The position numbers were made by a program, and so were the translations under genes. This document shows positions 51,408 to 60,600 of a stretch of DNA of 64,000 nucleotides, piece by piece. The notes below the pieces were generated by a model, which made no database searches, was not told the DNA's origin, and worked only from the letters and a program-made list of their open reading frames with translations. Positions within the stretch are counted from its first letter, which is position 1, and each line of letters starts with the position of its first letter. Source of the stretch: Listeria swaminathanii (GTDB lineage Bacteria > Bacillota > Bacilli > Lactobacillales > Listeriaceae); the NCBI RefSeq assembly GCF_014229645.1, contig NZ_JAATOD010000001.1:682001-746000 (forward strand), in the 5' to 3' direction.

Positions 51408-51464
51408 TTTCTTCAAAATAGGAGATCTTTGACATTTTAATAGAACAAAGGAGGAAAAGAATTA

Positions 51465-52232
51465 GTGGATACAGCAATGATTTTAGAGTACGGTTGGGTG
51501 TTACTTGTCCTAATCGGTCTTGAAGGGATTTTGGCGGCAGATAATGCAGTCGTAATGGCCGTTATGGTCAAACATCTCCCTGATAAACAACAGAAAAAAG
51601 CGTTATTTTACGGGTTAATGGGTGCCTTTGTTTTCCGTTTTGGCGCATTATTCTTAATTTCCTTTTTGGCAAACGTTTGGCAAGTTCAAGCGCTTGGTGC
51701 CGCATATTTACTTTATATTGCTATTAGTCATATTTGGAAACATGCAAAAGGAAAAGACGGAGAAAAAGAGAAAAAGGAAAAAGCTGGCTCTGGTTTTTGG
51801 ATGACCGTTCTAAAAGTAGAGATTGCGGATATAGCGTTTGCGATTGATTCCATGCTTGCGGCCGTTGCACTTGCGATCACACTTCCAGAAACTGGCTGGG
51901 GTCACATTGGCGGTATTGATACAGGGCAATTCACAATTATGTTCTTAGGTGGACTTGTTGGCCTAATCATTATCCGTTTTGCAGCTACACAATTTGTTAA
52001 ATTACTAAAAAGCTATCCAAGCCTCGAAACAGCTGCATTTTTAATTGTTGGTTGGGTAGGCGTGAAGCTCGTAATTTATACATTAGCACATCCAAGTCTT
52101 GGGGTAATTCCACACAGCTTCCCTGAGTCAACGCTTTGGAAATTAATTTTCTGGGGTGTGATGATTCTTATTATTCTATGGGGATGGTTCGTTTCCTACC
52201 GTAGTAAGAAAAAAGCAGAAACAACTAAATAA
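51465..52232 (+). CDS. TerC-family membrane protein (copy 1)
   Basis: 255 residues with seven membrane helices. Conserved acidic membrane motifs EGILAADNAVVMAV near 20 and EIADIAFAIDSMLA near 117 are metal-binding candidates. Placement behind the manganese riboswitch makes Mn2+ export or manganese loading of secreted enzymes the likely role. GTG start with AGGAGG. Likely lmo0991. Confidence 0.88.
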   Translation: MDTAMILEYGWVLLVLIGLEGILAADNAVVMAVMVKHLPDKQQKKALFYGLMGAFVFRFGALFLISFLANVWQVQALGAAYLLYIAISHIWKHAKGKDGEKEKKEKAGSGFWMTVLKVEIADIAFAIDSMLAAVALAITLPETGWGHIGGIDTGQFTIMFLGGLVGLIIIRFAATQFVKLLKSYPSLETAAFLIVGWVGVKLVIYTLAHPSLGVIPHSFPESTLWKLIFWGVMILIILWGWFVSYRSKKKAETTK

Positions 52233-52241
52233 TTTTAATGG

Positions 52242-52274
52242 ACCAGAAGTGCATTTTTGTACTTCTGGTTTTAC
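52242..52274 (+). terminator. Terminator between the two terC genes
   Basis: ACCAGAAGTGCA pairs with TGTACTTCTGGT (one mismatch) with TTTT after it. It separates copy 2 from the riboswitch transcript, at least in part. Confidence 0.75.
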
Positions 52275-52333
52275 ATACAACCAGATGCTGAAATCACAAT
52301 TTTATGATAGAGTAGAAGGATGGTGAATGAGGA

Positions 52334-53101
52334 ATGGATGTTTCTATTTGGGGCGAATATGCGTTAGTTTTCCTTGTTTTAGTAGTACTCGAAGGAATTC
52401 TTTCCGCAGATAATGCCGTAGTTATGGCAGTAATTGTTAAAGGTTTACCGCACGATAAACAACGAAAAGCCTTATTTTATGGGTTAGTTGGCGCATTTGT
52501 TTTCCGTTTTGTTGCACTATTTTTAATTTCATTTTTAGTAAAAATATGGGAAATACAAGCAATTGGCGCGGTTTACTTATTGTACTTAGCAATTAAGCAC
52601 ATGTGGCGCCTTAAAAAAGGTAAGCAAGAAGAAGTCAAAGAAGCATCAGAAACAAAAGCTACTTCCTTTTGGGGTGTGGTTGCGCGTGTTGAATTGACGG
52701 ATATCGCTTTTGCGCTGGATTCGATGTTAGCGGCGGCAGCACTTGTGGTTACTTTGCCAGATTTAGGGAATTTTGATGTTGGGGGAATGAACGGTGGACA
52801 ATTTATCGTTATGTTCCTTGGTGGAATCGCAGGACTTGTCGTTATTCGTTTTGCGGCCACACAAGTTGTTAAATTATTAGAGCGTTACCCTACACTTGAA
52901 ACAGCAGCGTTTTTAATTGTTGGTTGGGTGGGTGTGAAAATGGCGGTTCTGACGCTAGCTCATCCATCTGTAGCAATTATTCCAGAAGATTTCCCGGATT
53001 CAGCCGTTTGGAAGCTGACATTCTGGTCGGTTATGATAATAATAGGTTTGGGTGGTTATATCATTGCGAGAAAAAAAGAGAAGAAAACCAAAAGAGTTTG
53101 A
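52334..53101 (+). CDS. TerC-family membrane protein (copy 2)
   Basis: 255 residues, the same length as copy 1 and closely similar: EGILSADNAVVMAV and ELTDIAFALDSMLA motifs, a more basic cytoplasmic loop (LKKGKQEEVKEASETKA). The tandem duplication is old enough that third positions differ widely. It has no riboswitch of its own; its promoter is not obvious. Its 3' end overlaps the KtrB-like frame. Likely lmo0992. Confidence 0.87.
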   Translation: MDVSIWGEYALVFLVLVVLEGILSADNAVVMAVIVKGLPHDKQRKALFYGLVGAFVFRFVALFLISFLVKIWEIQAIGAVYLLYLAIKHMWRLKKGKQEEVKEASETKATSFWGVVARVELTDIAFALDSMLAAAALVVTLPDLGNFDVGGMNGGQFIVMFLGGIAGLVVIRFAATQVVKLLERYPTLETAAFLIVGWVGVKMAVLTLAHPSVAIIPEDFPDSAVWKLTFWSVMIIIGLGGYIIARKKEKKTKRV

Positions 53102-54479
53102 ATATGATCAGGAAGTAAAATTACGCAGAAGATTAAAGCTTGTTTTGGCACGTATGACGCCAGTTCAAGTCATTATTGCGTATTATTTTCTGGCGGTTAC
53201 GATTTCGACCATCGTTCTAAGTTTGCCGTTTACTTTACAAAAAGGGGTAAAGGTATCGTTTATTGATACACTTTTTACGGCAGCGAGTTCGGTGAGTGTG
53301 ACAGGATTAACCACAGTAGATGTCAGTCAGACCTATAGTACGGCCGGAATTTGGGTATTAATGGCGATTTTCCAAATTGGCGGACTTGGTGTCATGATGA
53401 TTAGTACCTTTTTCTACTTAATTTTGAAAAGACGGATTGGCTTAAAGCAGCGCCAATTAATTATGACGGATACGAATCAGTTTACTATGAGTGGTATGGT
53501 ACGGATGCTTCGTGAGATTCTCGTTTTAATTTTCGGTATTGAGTTAATCGGGGCGTTGATTTTAGGGATTTACTTTATTCCGCTGTATCCAAATTTTTGG
53601 GATGCGATGTTCCAAGGCTTATATAACTCAGTTTCGCTAGTTACGAATGCGGGCGTTGATATTACAGGTAAGTCATTAATGCCATTTGCGAATGATTATT
53701 TCGTTCAATTTATTTCGATTTTGTTAATCATTGCCGGCGCGATTGGTTTCCCAGTATTGCTCGAAACACGCCGCTTTTTATTTGAAAAGAATACATTGAT
53801 TCCGTTTCGTTTTTCTCTTTTTGTTAAAGTGACGACGCTAACGTACTTTGTTCTTTTAATTGTGGGTGGTTTACTCATTTGGTTGTTTGAATATCAGCAT
53901 TTCTTTAGTGGGAAAAGCTGGGACTTCGGGTTCTTTAATTCGATGTTCTTATCAGCGACCTCACGAAGCGCGGGGCTGCAAACAATCGATAGTGGAGCAT
54001 TATCGATCTCTACGTTGTTACTTGTTTCATTTCTCATGTTTATCGGGGCTTCACCAAGTTCAGTTGGGGGCGGGATACGAACGACAACATTTGCGATTAC
54101 GATTTTGTTTATTTATTCGGTTATTCGTGGTCGAAAGCATGTCTATATTTTTGGGCGTGAGCTTCATCAAGAAGATGTGCGGAAGTCGCTTGCAGTTACT
54201 TTGGTAGCAGGGTTTGTGAGTATTTCAGCTATTGTTATTTTAATGCAAACGGAGACCGCTTCGCTCATTGCCGTCATTTTTGAAGTATTCTCGGCATTTG
54301 GTACAACGGGGCTATCAGTTGGCTTGACGCCAGACTTATCTACACCAGGCAAATTAATTATTATCGTGTTAATGTTTATTGGCCGGGTGGGGATTATGTA
54401 TTCGATGCTTAGCTTGCGAAATAAAAACCAACCTAAAAACGCGATTCGTTTACCAAAAGAGAAAATTATTACTGGTTAA
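53052..54479 (+). CDS. Ktr/Trk potassium transporter subunit, KtrB-like
   Basis: Up to 475 residues. Four M1-P-M2 repeats typical of KtrB/TrkH: the pore loops include AASSVSVTGLTTVD near 78, SLVTNAGVD near 197, ATSRSAGLQTIDSG near 308 and FSAFGTTGLSVGLT near 421. Imports K+ with a cytosolic KtrA-type partner not encoded here. The start is unclear: GTG 53052 and TTG 53064 both lie inside terC copy 2 and no good ribosome binding site is seen, while the next in-frame start is at 53145-53154. Translation may be coupled to terC. Likely lmo0993. Confidence 0.85.
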   Translation: MVISLREKKRRKPKEFEYDQEVKLRRRLKLVLARMTPVQVIIAYYFLAVTISTIVLSLPFTLQKGVKVSFIDTLFTAASSVSVTGLTTVDVSQTYSTAGIWVLMAIFQIGGLGVMMISTFFYLILKRRIGLKQRQLIMTDTNQFTMSGMVRMLREILVLIFGIELIGALILGIYFIPLYPNFWDAMFQGLYNSVSLVTNAGVDITGKSLMPFANDYFVQFISILLIIAGAIGFPVLLETRRFLFEKNTLIPFRFSLFVKVTTLTYFVLLIVGGLLIWLFEYQHFFSGKSWDFGFFNSMFLSATSRSAGLQTIDSGALSISTLLLVSFLMFIGASPSSVGGGIRTTTFAITILFIYSVIRGRKHVYIFGRELHQEDVRKSLAVTLVAGFVSISAIVILMQTETASLIAVIFEVFSAFGTTGLSVGLTPDLSTPGKLIIIVLMFIGRVGIMYSMLSLRNKNQPKNAIRLPKEKIITG

Positions 54480-54481
54480 AT

Positions 54482-54521
54482 AAAAAAAGTCATTCTGCTA
54501 ACGGCGGAATGGCTTTTTTAG
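54482..54521 (+). terminator. Terminator after the ktrB-like gene
   Basis: AAAGTCATTCTGC pairs with GGCGGAATGGCTTT with G-T pairs, followed by a T run. Confidence 0.8.
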
Positions 54522-54525
54522 TGCA

Positions 54526-54560
54526 TTAAAAACCCCTTGATCAAAGCGACCAAGAGGTTA
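54526..54560 (-). terminator. Terminator after the second DUF4064 gene
   Basis: On the minus strand AACCTCTTG pairs with CAAGGGGTT (one G-T pair), followed by TTTTT. Confidence 0.7.
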
Positions 54561-54564
54561 CTAA

Positions 54565-54933
54565 TTAATAATTTGATTTTGGAACTGGTCTTCTGAAAAT
54601 CCCCATTAAACCAGTTAGAGTGATTAAGATTCCTGATACAATCCAAGCAGTTCCGATAACGAAGAAAAGCACGATACCGATAATAACTAAGATAACACCC
54701 CAACCACGTGGCGCTGATTTGATTAAAAGGGAAGCAATTAAAGCAACAACGGATGCAATTAATGTAATCCATCCAAGGTTTTCTAATTCATTTCCCAGTT
54801 CACCTGGTAAATAAGTAAACGTCTGTATATAATCTGTGACGGAATCTCCATAGTTAATAATCCAAAAGCCAACTAAAATCCCAATGATAGAGCCAATTAA
54901 TCCGATGATAATTTCTGGTTTTCTTGAACCCAT
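54565..54933 (-). CDS. DUF4064 membrane protein (second member)
   Basis: 122 residues with four membrane helices, a Thr/Tyr-containing outside loop after the first, and a tail FRRPVPKSNY. Same family as the gene at 16553. AAAGGAGG precedes the ATG. Single gene with a candidate sigma-B promoter inside the end of the neighbouring acyltransferase gene. Function unknown. Likely lmo0994. Confidence 0.72.
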   Translation of the reverse strand: MGSRKPEIIIGLIGSIIGILVGFWIINYGDSVTDYIQTFTYLPGELGNELENLGWITLIASVVALIASLLIKSAPRGWGVILVIIGIVLFFVIGTAWIVSGILITLTGLMGIFRRPVPKSNY

Positions 54934-54962
54934 AGTAAAACCTCCTTTTTCTAGCTATACGT

Positions 54963-55994
54963 TTAATAACTTTCCCGTTTTACTAAGCGGCTAAACACAT
55001 CGCGTAGCATCGATACCCTAAGTTCAATGACCGGCTGCACGACCGTTTTCACCAATCGACTGGATAACAACGCCGTTAAAGCAAAGGTAATGAGAAATAG
55101 TAGTAAAAATGTAGATGGGTTATATTGAAAGTCAGTCTGGCCACCTTCACGAAAGAATTTAATAAAGAAGCCATGTAACAAATAAACATATAACGTATTT
55201 TTACCCCATTTAGTGAAAAATAACCTCTTTCTAGGAATAAAACTGAAAAAAGCAGCAATCGAACCAAAACTAATCAAATATACAAGTGCGCGAATAAACA
55301 GACCGAGCGATTTCACTTCTACAAAGTTCGCATATGGCTTAGAACCTAAAAACCATTTATCGTTTAAATTGGGATGTAACGTAATGAATGTCAGAAGTAA
55401 AATAATGAAAATCCCTCCGATGATAGAGGCAATATGCGTTTTTAGAAAATAAAAATGTTCGTTCTTTAAAAAATAGCCCACTAAGAAAAATGGGAAAAAT
55501 ACAAGTGTCCGCGATAAACTCAAATAACCGCCAATAATATCAAAATAACCAGCCACTAAGCCAATAAAAAGCGCTAGGCTCACAGATTTCCACGGCTTGA
55601 TTTTCGAAAATACAAATAACATCACATTCCAGAAAAATAAGCTTAGTAAAAACCACAGCGACCATTCCGGATCAAGCAGTTTGATAGAAAGGTTATCTTT
55701 ACTTAAAAGAAAATAATAAAAAATGCTATAAATCAACTGGAAAAATACATACGGTAAAATCAGCTTTTTCATCGTCTTTTTTAAATAACCAGGTTTACCA
55801 AAACTTTTAGCGAAAAAGCCAGATATAAGTACAAAGGCTGGCATATGAAAAGTATAAATGTAAATATAAAGCACACGGACACTGGCATATTCCGCGATAA
55901 ATGTTTGGAGAAAATGGCCAAATACGACTAAGAAAATCAAAATAAATTTGGCGTTGTCAAAATAACTTTCCCGCTTTACGGCGGTTTGTTCCAT
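54963..55994 (-). CDS. Acyltransferase-3 family membrane protein
   Basis: 343 residues with ten membrane helices. The family start YFDNAKFILIFLVVFGH carries the catalytic His near residue 22; TFHMPAFVLISGFFAKSF is the second conserved block. It lacks the SGNH domain of OatA, resembling fucose O-acetylase-like enzymes that acetylate surface polymers or lipids. Substrate unknown. AAAGGAC ribosome binding site. Likely lmo0995. Confidence 0.83.
   Translation of the reverse strand: MEQTAVKRESYFDNAKFILIFLVVFGHFLQTFIAEYASVRVLYIYIYTFHMPAFVLISGFFAKSFGKPGYLKKTMKKLILPYVFFQLIYSIFYYFLLSKDNLSIKLLDPEWSLWFLLSLFFWNVMLFVFSKIKPWKSVSLALFIGLVAGYFDIIGGYLSLSRTLVFFPFFLVGYFLKNEHFYFLKTHIASIIGGIFIILLLTFITLHPNLNDKWFLGSKPYANFVEVKSLGLFIRALVYLISFGSIAAFFSFIPRKRLFFTKWGKNTLYVYLLHGFFIKFFREGGQTDFQYNPSTFLLLFLITFALTALLSSRLVKTVVQPVIELRVSMLRDVFSRLVKRESY
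54971..54996 (-). promoter_or_regulatory. Candidate sigma-B promoter of the second DUF4064 gene
   Basis: Minus strand GTTT (54996-54993), 16-base spacer, GGGAAA (54976-54971), one mismatch to GGGWAT. It lies within the last codons of the acyltransferase gene, about 40 bases before the DUF4064 start. Confidence 0.55.
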
Positions 55995-56061
55995 AAAAAA
56001 ACAGTCCTTTCTATTCTATGTTGAAATAGCTTCTATATAGTTTACCCTAGATTCTGTAACG

Positions 56062-56082
56062 GTTACCCAACAGTTGCGTAAC
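56062..56082. promoter_or_regulatory. Inverted repeat between acyltransferase and ogt genes
   Basis: GTTACCCAAC (56062-56071) and GTTGCGTAAC (56073-56082) form 10-base arms with one mismatch around a single base. Position between divergent genes suggests an operator; the regulator is unknown. Confidence 0.5.
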
Positions 56083-56118
56083 AAAAAGTATCAAATATTA
56101 AGAGCGGATGACGTACGT

Positions 56119-56147
56119 TTGCGAATTTCTAAGGGACGTGCTATCTT
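56119..56147 (+). promoter_or_regulatory. Sigma-A promoter of ogt
   Basis: TTGCGA (56119-56124), 17-base spacer, TATCTT (56142-56147), 35 bases before the chosen ATG. It lies inside the upstream extension of the reading frame, which supports the later start. Confidence 0.6.
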
Positions 56148-56181
56148 TAGGACAATAAAACAAACGGGAGGCAACGAAGGT

Positions 56182-56661
56182 ATGCTAAAACAAAAAAATG
56201 CATCACCAGTTGGGGAACTATTTATAACGATTGAAGACAAATGGATTACGCGTATTTCCTATGACAAGCCGGAAAATTGGGAACTGATGGATGGAACTAC
56301 GAACGAAAAAGAACTTTTGCAGCAATTAGTGACGCAATTAGCAAGCTATTTTGAAGGAACAAGCGAAACGTTCGATTTGCCAGTATTACTTCAAGGGACT
56401 GATTTTCAAAAACGGGTTTGGCAAGCGTTGAGCGAAATTCCATATGGGGTTGTGGTGAGTTATAAAGATATTGCGATTTCGGCTGGGAGTCCAAAAGCTG
56501 TTCAAGCGGTAGGGCAAGCAAATCGTGCTAATCCAATCCCAATTATTATTCCTTGTCACAGATGTGTGAAAAGTAACGGAGAACTTGGCGGCTATAACGG
56601 CGCGGATGTCGATAAAAAACAATATTTACTTGCATTAGAAAAAGGCTTGAGTTTAAGTTAA
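56182..56661 (+). CDS. ogt: Methylated-DNA--protein-cysteine methyltransferase
   Basis: 159 residues. Suicidal repair of O6-methylguanine. GTDFQKRVWQALSEIPYG near 74, the helix with the Arg finger (QANRANPIPII) and the active Cys in PCHRC near 128. The frame is open to 56074, but GGGAGG at 56166-56171 and the promoter at 56119-56147 support the ATG at 56182. Its last codons form half of the following terminator. Likely lmo0996. Confidence 0.9.
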   Translation: MLKQKNASPVGELFITIEDKWITRISYDKPENWELMDGTTNEKELLQQLVTQLASYFEGTSETFDLPVLLQGTDFQKRVWQALSEIPYGVVVSYKDIAISAGSPKAVQAVGQANRANPIPIIIPCHRCVKSNGELGGYNGADVDKKQYLLALEKGLSLS

Positions 56662-56676
56662 CTCAAGCCTTTTTAT
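56644..56676. terminator. Bidirectional terminator between ogt and clpE
   Basis: GGCTTGAGTT pairs with AACTCAAGCC around a six-base loop, flanked by A and T tracts. It includes the ogt stop codon. Confidence 0.88.
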
Positions 56677-58857
56677 TTAAGCTGTTACTTGTTCAGTAAT
56701 GACAATTTCTTTTTCTTCGTTTAGTGTTGCTGTTAAGTTTTTCGCTTCTGGTTGATCGATTAAGCTGTCGGCAATAGCGTCTTCTAAATGCTCTTGGATA
56801 GTCCGGCGTAGTGGTCTTGCTCCGAATTTAGGATCATAACCAAGCTCAATCAAATGTTCTTTTACTTCTTTGGAAACATCGATTGTTACGCCTTCTTGGG
56901 CAAGCATAGCATTTAAGTCAACGAGCATTAAGTCGATAATTTGAACTAAGTCTTCTTTTTCGAGTGATTTAAATTCAATGACGCTATCAAGACGGTTCAA
57001 GAATTCTGGTTTGAAGTATGCGCCTAATTTTGCAAGGATATCCGAACCTTTTTCCAGTTTTGTGTCAGTTGCTGTGTTAAAGCCGACAGAAGCTTCTGTA
57101 TCAGTCGCGCCAGCATTACTTGTCATGATGATAACCGTATCTTTAAAGCTTACTGTACGTCCTTGTGAATCCGTTAGACGACCATCTTCTAAAATTTGTA
57201 GGAACATATGTTGAACATCTGGATGAGCTTTTTCGATTTCGTCTAAAAGAATGATGCTGTAAGGGTTACGGCGGACTTTTTCTGTTAATTGTCCAGCTTC
57301 TTCGTGACCAACATAGCCTGGAGGAGAACCGATTAGTTTAGAGACGCTGTGTTTTTCCATGAATTCACTCATATCTAAACGAATCATCGCTTCACTTGTG
57401 CCGAATAATTCACGAGCAAGTGTGCGACCAAGTTCTGTTTTTCCGACCCCGGTTGGTCCGACAAATAGGAAGGAACCAATTGGCCGGTTTTTCGATTTGA
57501 GGCCGACACGGCTACGACGAATAGCTTTGGCTACTTTTTTCACGGCGTCTTCTTGGCCGATTACTTTACCAGTTAGGTTGCTTTCTAGGTTTTTCATTTT
57601 GGATTGTTCATCTTCTTGTAAACGTCCTACAGGAATACCTGTTTTTTCTTCAATAATCGCTTGGATATCTGATGCTTGAATGACAGGGCGTTCTGAGAAG
57701 GAATTGCTTGTTTTATTTTCTTCTAGGCGAGTAATTTCGTCACGAACTTTGGCTGCTTTTTCATAATCTTCCATTTGAAGAGCATGATTTTTTTCTTCTT
57801 CTAAACGAGCAACACGTTCACTCACGGTATTTTCATCTAGTTTTTCAATGGATAGATTATATTTGGAACCAACTTCATCCATTAAATCAATGGCTTTATC
57901 TGGCAAATGACGGTCTTGGATGTAGCGAGAGCTTAGTTCAACTGCTGCTGTCAAAGCTTCCGGTGAATAAACTACTTCATGAAAATCTTCATATTTTGGT
58001 TTTAAGCCATTTAAAATTGTAAGTGTTTCTTTAGTAGAAGGTTCGTTCACCGTTACCGGTTGGAAACGACGCTCAAGAGCAGCATCTTTTTCAATCGTGC
58101 GGTATTCTTTTAGCGTAGTAGCACCAATCATTTGCAAGTCGCCACGTGCGAGCGCTGGTTTTAAAATATTTCCTGCATCCATCGAGCCTTCAGCGGAGCC
58201 AGCACCAACGATAGTATGCACTTCATCAATAAAGAGAATCGTGTTTTTACGTTCTTGCAGTTCTTTAATTAACTGTTTCATACGTTCTTCAAATTGACCG
58301 CGGATACCTGTGCCAGAAACTAGGGAAGCCACATCGAGCAAAATAACTTCTTTATTCATTAATTTGCTTGGGACATTTCCTGCGACAATCGCATTTGCAA
58401 GGCCTTCGACAACGGCAGTTTTACCAACACCTGGTTCACCTATAAGGACAGGGTTATTTTTATTGCGGCGATTCAAGATTTCAATCACGCGTTTAATTTC
58501 TTTGTCGCGACCGATGACAGGGTCTAATTGATCATTTTTAGCCATATCAGTTAAGTTTGTTCCAAATTCATCTAGCAAGCCATTTCCGCCACCATTAGTT
58601 TGTGTTTGTACTTGTGGATTTGCTTGGCTTCTTTGTTCACGGCCAGCTTGATTTGCAGCAGCGCCACTTAGTTGACGGAAAATATCGTCAAACGGGGAAC
58701 CGCCAGCACCTGAAAATTCATTCGCTCCAAAGTTAGCTTGATTTCTAACTTCGGCATAACAAGAGGCACAAAGCGGCATTTCTACACGCTTGCCATTAAT
58801 ATTCATATATAGTTGGATTGTTGCTTGATTTTGATTACATTTTTCACAGTTCATCAT
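56677..58857 (-). CDS. clpE: ATP-dependent Clp protease ATPase ClpE
   Basis: 726 residues. N-terminal zinc finger with Cys4, Cys7, Cys30 and Cys33, a Gln/Asn-rich linker, first AAA+ module (Walker [10 protein letters not shown] near 130), UVR-like coiled segment ([13 protein letters not shown] near 360), second AAA+ module (GPTGVGKTE near 460). Hsp100 unfoldase that feeds ClpP under heat and antibiotic stress. Two consecutive ATGs at 58857 and 58854 after AAGGAGG. Controlled by CtsR boxes upstream. Likely lmo0997. Confidence 0.95.
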   Translation of the reverse strand: MMNCEKCNQNQATIQLYMNINGKRVEMPLCASCYAEVRNQANFGANEFSGAGGSPFDDIFRQLSGAAANQAGREQRSQANPQVQTQTNGGGNGLLDEFGTNLTDMAKNDQLDPVIGRDKEIKRVIEILNRRNKNNPVLIGEPGVGKTAVVEGLANAIVAGNVPSKLMNKEVILLDVASLVSGTGIRGQFEERMKQLIKELQERKNTILFIDEVHTIVGAGSAEGSMDAGNILKPALARGDLQMIGATTLKEYRTIEKDAALERRFQPVTVNEPSTKETLTILNGLKPKYEDFHEVVYSPEALTAAVELSSRYIQDRHLPDKAIDLMDEVGSKYNLSIEKLDENTVSERVARLEEEKNHALQMEDYEKAAKVRDEITRLEENKTSNSFSERPVIQASDIQAIIEEKTGIPVGRLQEDEQSKMKNLESNLTGKVIGQEDAVKKVAKAIRRSRVGLKSKNRPIGSFLFVGPTGVGKTELGRTLARELFGTSEAMIRLDMSEFMEKHSVSKLIGSPPGYVGHEEAGQLTEKVRRNPYSIILLDEIEKAHPDVQHMFLQILEDGRLTDSQGRTVSFKDTVIIMTSNAGATDTEASVGFNTATDTKLEKGSDILAKLGAYFKPEFLNRLDSVIEFKSLEKEDLVQIIDLMLVDLNAMLAQEGVTIDVSKEVKEHLIELGYDPKFGARPLRRTIQEHLEDAIADSLIDQPEAKNLTATLNEEKEIVITEQVTA

Positions 58858-58898
58858 TAATTTCCTCCTTTTAAAAATGAGAAATAAAAGGTCTTGAC

Positions 58899-58954
58899 TT
58901 TGACTATATTTGACCTTATGAATTTATTATATACTGACCTATTTTGACTTTCAA
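58899..58954 (-). promoter_or_regulatory. clpE promoter with two CtsR boxes
   Basis: Minus strand -35 TTGAAA (58954-58949), 17-base spacer, TATAAT (58931-58926). Box 1 (58949-58933, AGTCAAAATAGGTCAGT) fills the spacer; box 2 (58915-58899, GGTCAAATATAGTCAAA) lies after the start point and matches the CtsR heptad repeat RGTCAAA-N3-RGTCAAA exactly. This predicts strong CtsR repression released by heat. Confidence 0.88.
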
Positions 58955-58977
58955 GTATTTTGCTTCAAATTTTTATA

Positions 58978-59008
58978 AAAAAAACACCCCTATAAAAGGA
59001 GTGCTTCT
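58978..59008 (-). terminator. Terminator after the CPBP protease gene
   Basis: Minus strand GCACTCC...GGGGTGT hairpin followed by eight T. Confidence 0.75.
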
Positions 59009-59018
59009 TATGTTCATT

Positions 59019-59630
59019 TTAGTAAATTGGTAGTGCCGCAAGTAACAAAAAGGCGAAGGTTAAATGCGATATATAGAGCATTAGGAGACTTGGACGATAA
59101 GAATACATGATATTCCATGCGAGTGAAGCGACGAAAATACCTATAATAGCCGCAAAATTACCACTTGGAAACATCATTACCATGCAAAGTAACGCTGCAA
59201 ATACATTAGAAAACCACGGATTAAAATAATGATTTAAACGCTTGAGAACAAAACCGCGCCAGAAAATTTCTTCTCCGGGAATGATGGCCACAATAAGCAG
59301 CAACCAAATCACCCAAGAGTGCGTCGAATACTTATTAAAAGCAGCTTCAACTGAATTATCCAGACCACCCGGCATGACTTTAAGAATAAAGGCGCCTATG
59401 TAAAAAACAATATAAAGGACAATTCCAGAAAAAACACCTGGTAAAATGCCTTTAACAAACGAATATTCTTTTTTTAAATCGTCATTAAATATCACAAAAC
59501 TAAGTAAAAATAACATTCCAGCTCCATATAGATACCAAAAAACGCGAGGAAACTGATATGTTAATATAACAAGTAGGGCGCATAAAATGAGTCCCAGTAC
59601 AAGTTTATAATCGATCTTGATGCTCTTCAA
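59019..59630 (-). CDS. CPBP-family intramembrane metalloprotease
   Basis: 203 residues with six to seven membrane helices. The motif GEEIFWRGFVLKRL near 117 supplies the Glu-Glu and Arg of CPBP (Abi/CAAX) proteases, followed by His-containing helices (SHLTFAFLLL near 188). Members process membrane peptides or bacteriocin-immunity partners; target unknown. Likely lmo0998. Confidence 0.82.
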   Translation of the reverse strand: MKSIKIDYKLVLGLILCALLVILTYQFPRVFWYLYGAGMLFLLSFVIFNDDLKKEYSFVKGILPGVFSGIVLYIVFYIGAFILKVMPGGLDNSVEAAFNKYSTHSWVIWLLLIVAIIPGEEIFWRGFVLKRLNHYFNPWFSNVFAALLCMVMMFPSGNFAAIIGIFVASLAWNIMYSYRPSLLMLYISHLTFAFLLLAALPIY

Positions 59631-59775
59631 AATACTTTACACCTCTTCTTAACAATTACTTCTCATACTACTTTAAAACAAATGAAATCGTTTGGCAACA
59701 ATTAAACAAAAGATAAGATAAAAGTTGTGCAATTTAATAAATCCTATATAATTAAAAAATAGGAGTGGTTCATAG

Positions 59776-60567
59776 ATGTTAGAAAAAAACTACAAATTTT
59801 TACTTTGGATTTATATATTCTGGTTTTTAGGCAGTGTCCTACTTGTATCCTTGCACATTATTCCACCAGAGTTAACGGCGATTCAATCGTTATTTTTAGT
59901 CTTTACTGGTGTTTTTGCGGCTGTTTTCTTTATTATGCAATATGGAAAATGGTTAGGCTCGGCGATTACTTTACTTATTTTTGTTGTCAGTACTTGTATT
60001 GAGTGGATGCAGTTAAGTTATACGGATGAGTATATCGGGTCTGCACTAGGCGGAAGCGTGTACGGTATTCCTGTTACGATGGGCTTTATTTGGGTCGGAA
60101 TGGTTGCTGGTACGCATATTATTGCACGTGAAATTACACTAAAAATAAATATTGACTGGATTCGCGGCGGGATTTATTCGATTATCGCAGCAACGATGGT
60201 GATGATTTTTGAAGTATTAATCGAGCCAATCACGATGCAATCCAAACAACTTTATATTACCCAAAACGGTTTTACGATATTGCAGTTATCAGATTTTGTT
60301 AACTGGTGGTTATTAGGTCTTATTTTACATTTAATGATTTACTTTATTTTAAGTCTGACAGATAGCTGGGGACACCTCAAATATCCAGATTTAAAATCAG
60401 AAATTGTTATCGTCTATTGGATTATCATTGCCTTTTTTGTCTTTTTGTCCTTTTATCTTGATTTATGGACATCCATTGCGATTATCATTGTTTCCAATAT
60501 TATTTTTACCGCCTGTTATTTTTTCGGTTTGGAGAAGGAAACCGAGACTACAAAGAAATCCGAGTAA
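59776..60567 (+). CDS. CruF-like (carotenoid biosynthesis family) membrane protein
   Basis: 263 residues with seven to eight membrane helices. The order of conserved polar residues (STCIEWMQL near 75, YTDEYIGSALGGSVYGIPV near 83-101, FEVLIEPITMQ near 149) matches the family of carotenoid biosynthesis membrane proteins including bisanhydrobacterioruberin hydratase CruF. It faces a CrtN-like gene across a shared terminator. Assignment to a carotenoid role is an inference from family and context. Likely lmo0999. Confidence 0.65.
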   Translation: MLEKNYKFLLWIYIFWFLGSVLLVSLHIIPPELTAIQSLFLVFTGVFAAVFFIMQYGKWLGSAITLLIFVVSTCIEWMQLSYTDEYIGSALGGSVYGIPVTMGFIWVGMVAGTHIIAREITLKINIDWIRGGIYSIIAATMVMIFEVLIEPITMQSKQLYITQNGFTILQLSDFVNWWLLGLILHLMIYFILSLTDSWGHLKYPDLKSEIVIVYWIIIAFFVFLSFYLDLWTSIAIIIVSNIIFTACYFFGLEKETETTKKSE

Positions 60568-60600
60568 TCAACTTAATGATTACTCGGATTTCTTTTCTTT
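60553..60600. terminator. Perfect bidirectional terminator built from both gene ends
   Basis: Eighteen-base perfect arms (60553-60570 and 60577-60594), six-base loop, T tract in both directions. The arms encode Lys-Lys-Ser-Glu-stop for the plus-strand gene and the same tail for the minus-strand gene. Confidence 0.92.

Noticed and set aside
56074..56181. N-terminal extension of Ogt by 36 residues
   Set aside because: The segment contains a good promoter and overlaps an inverted repeat; the ATG at 56182 has its own ribosome binding site and fits family length.
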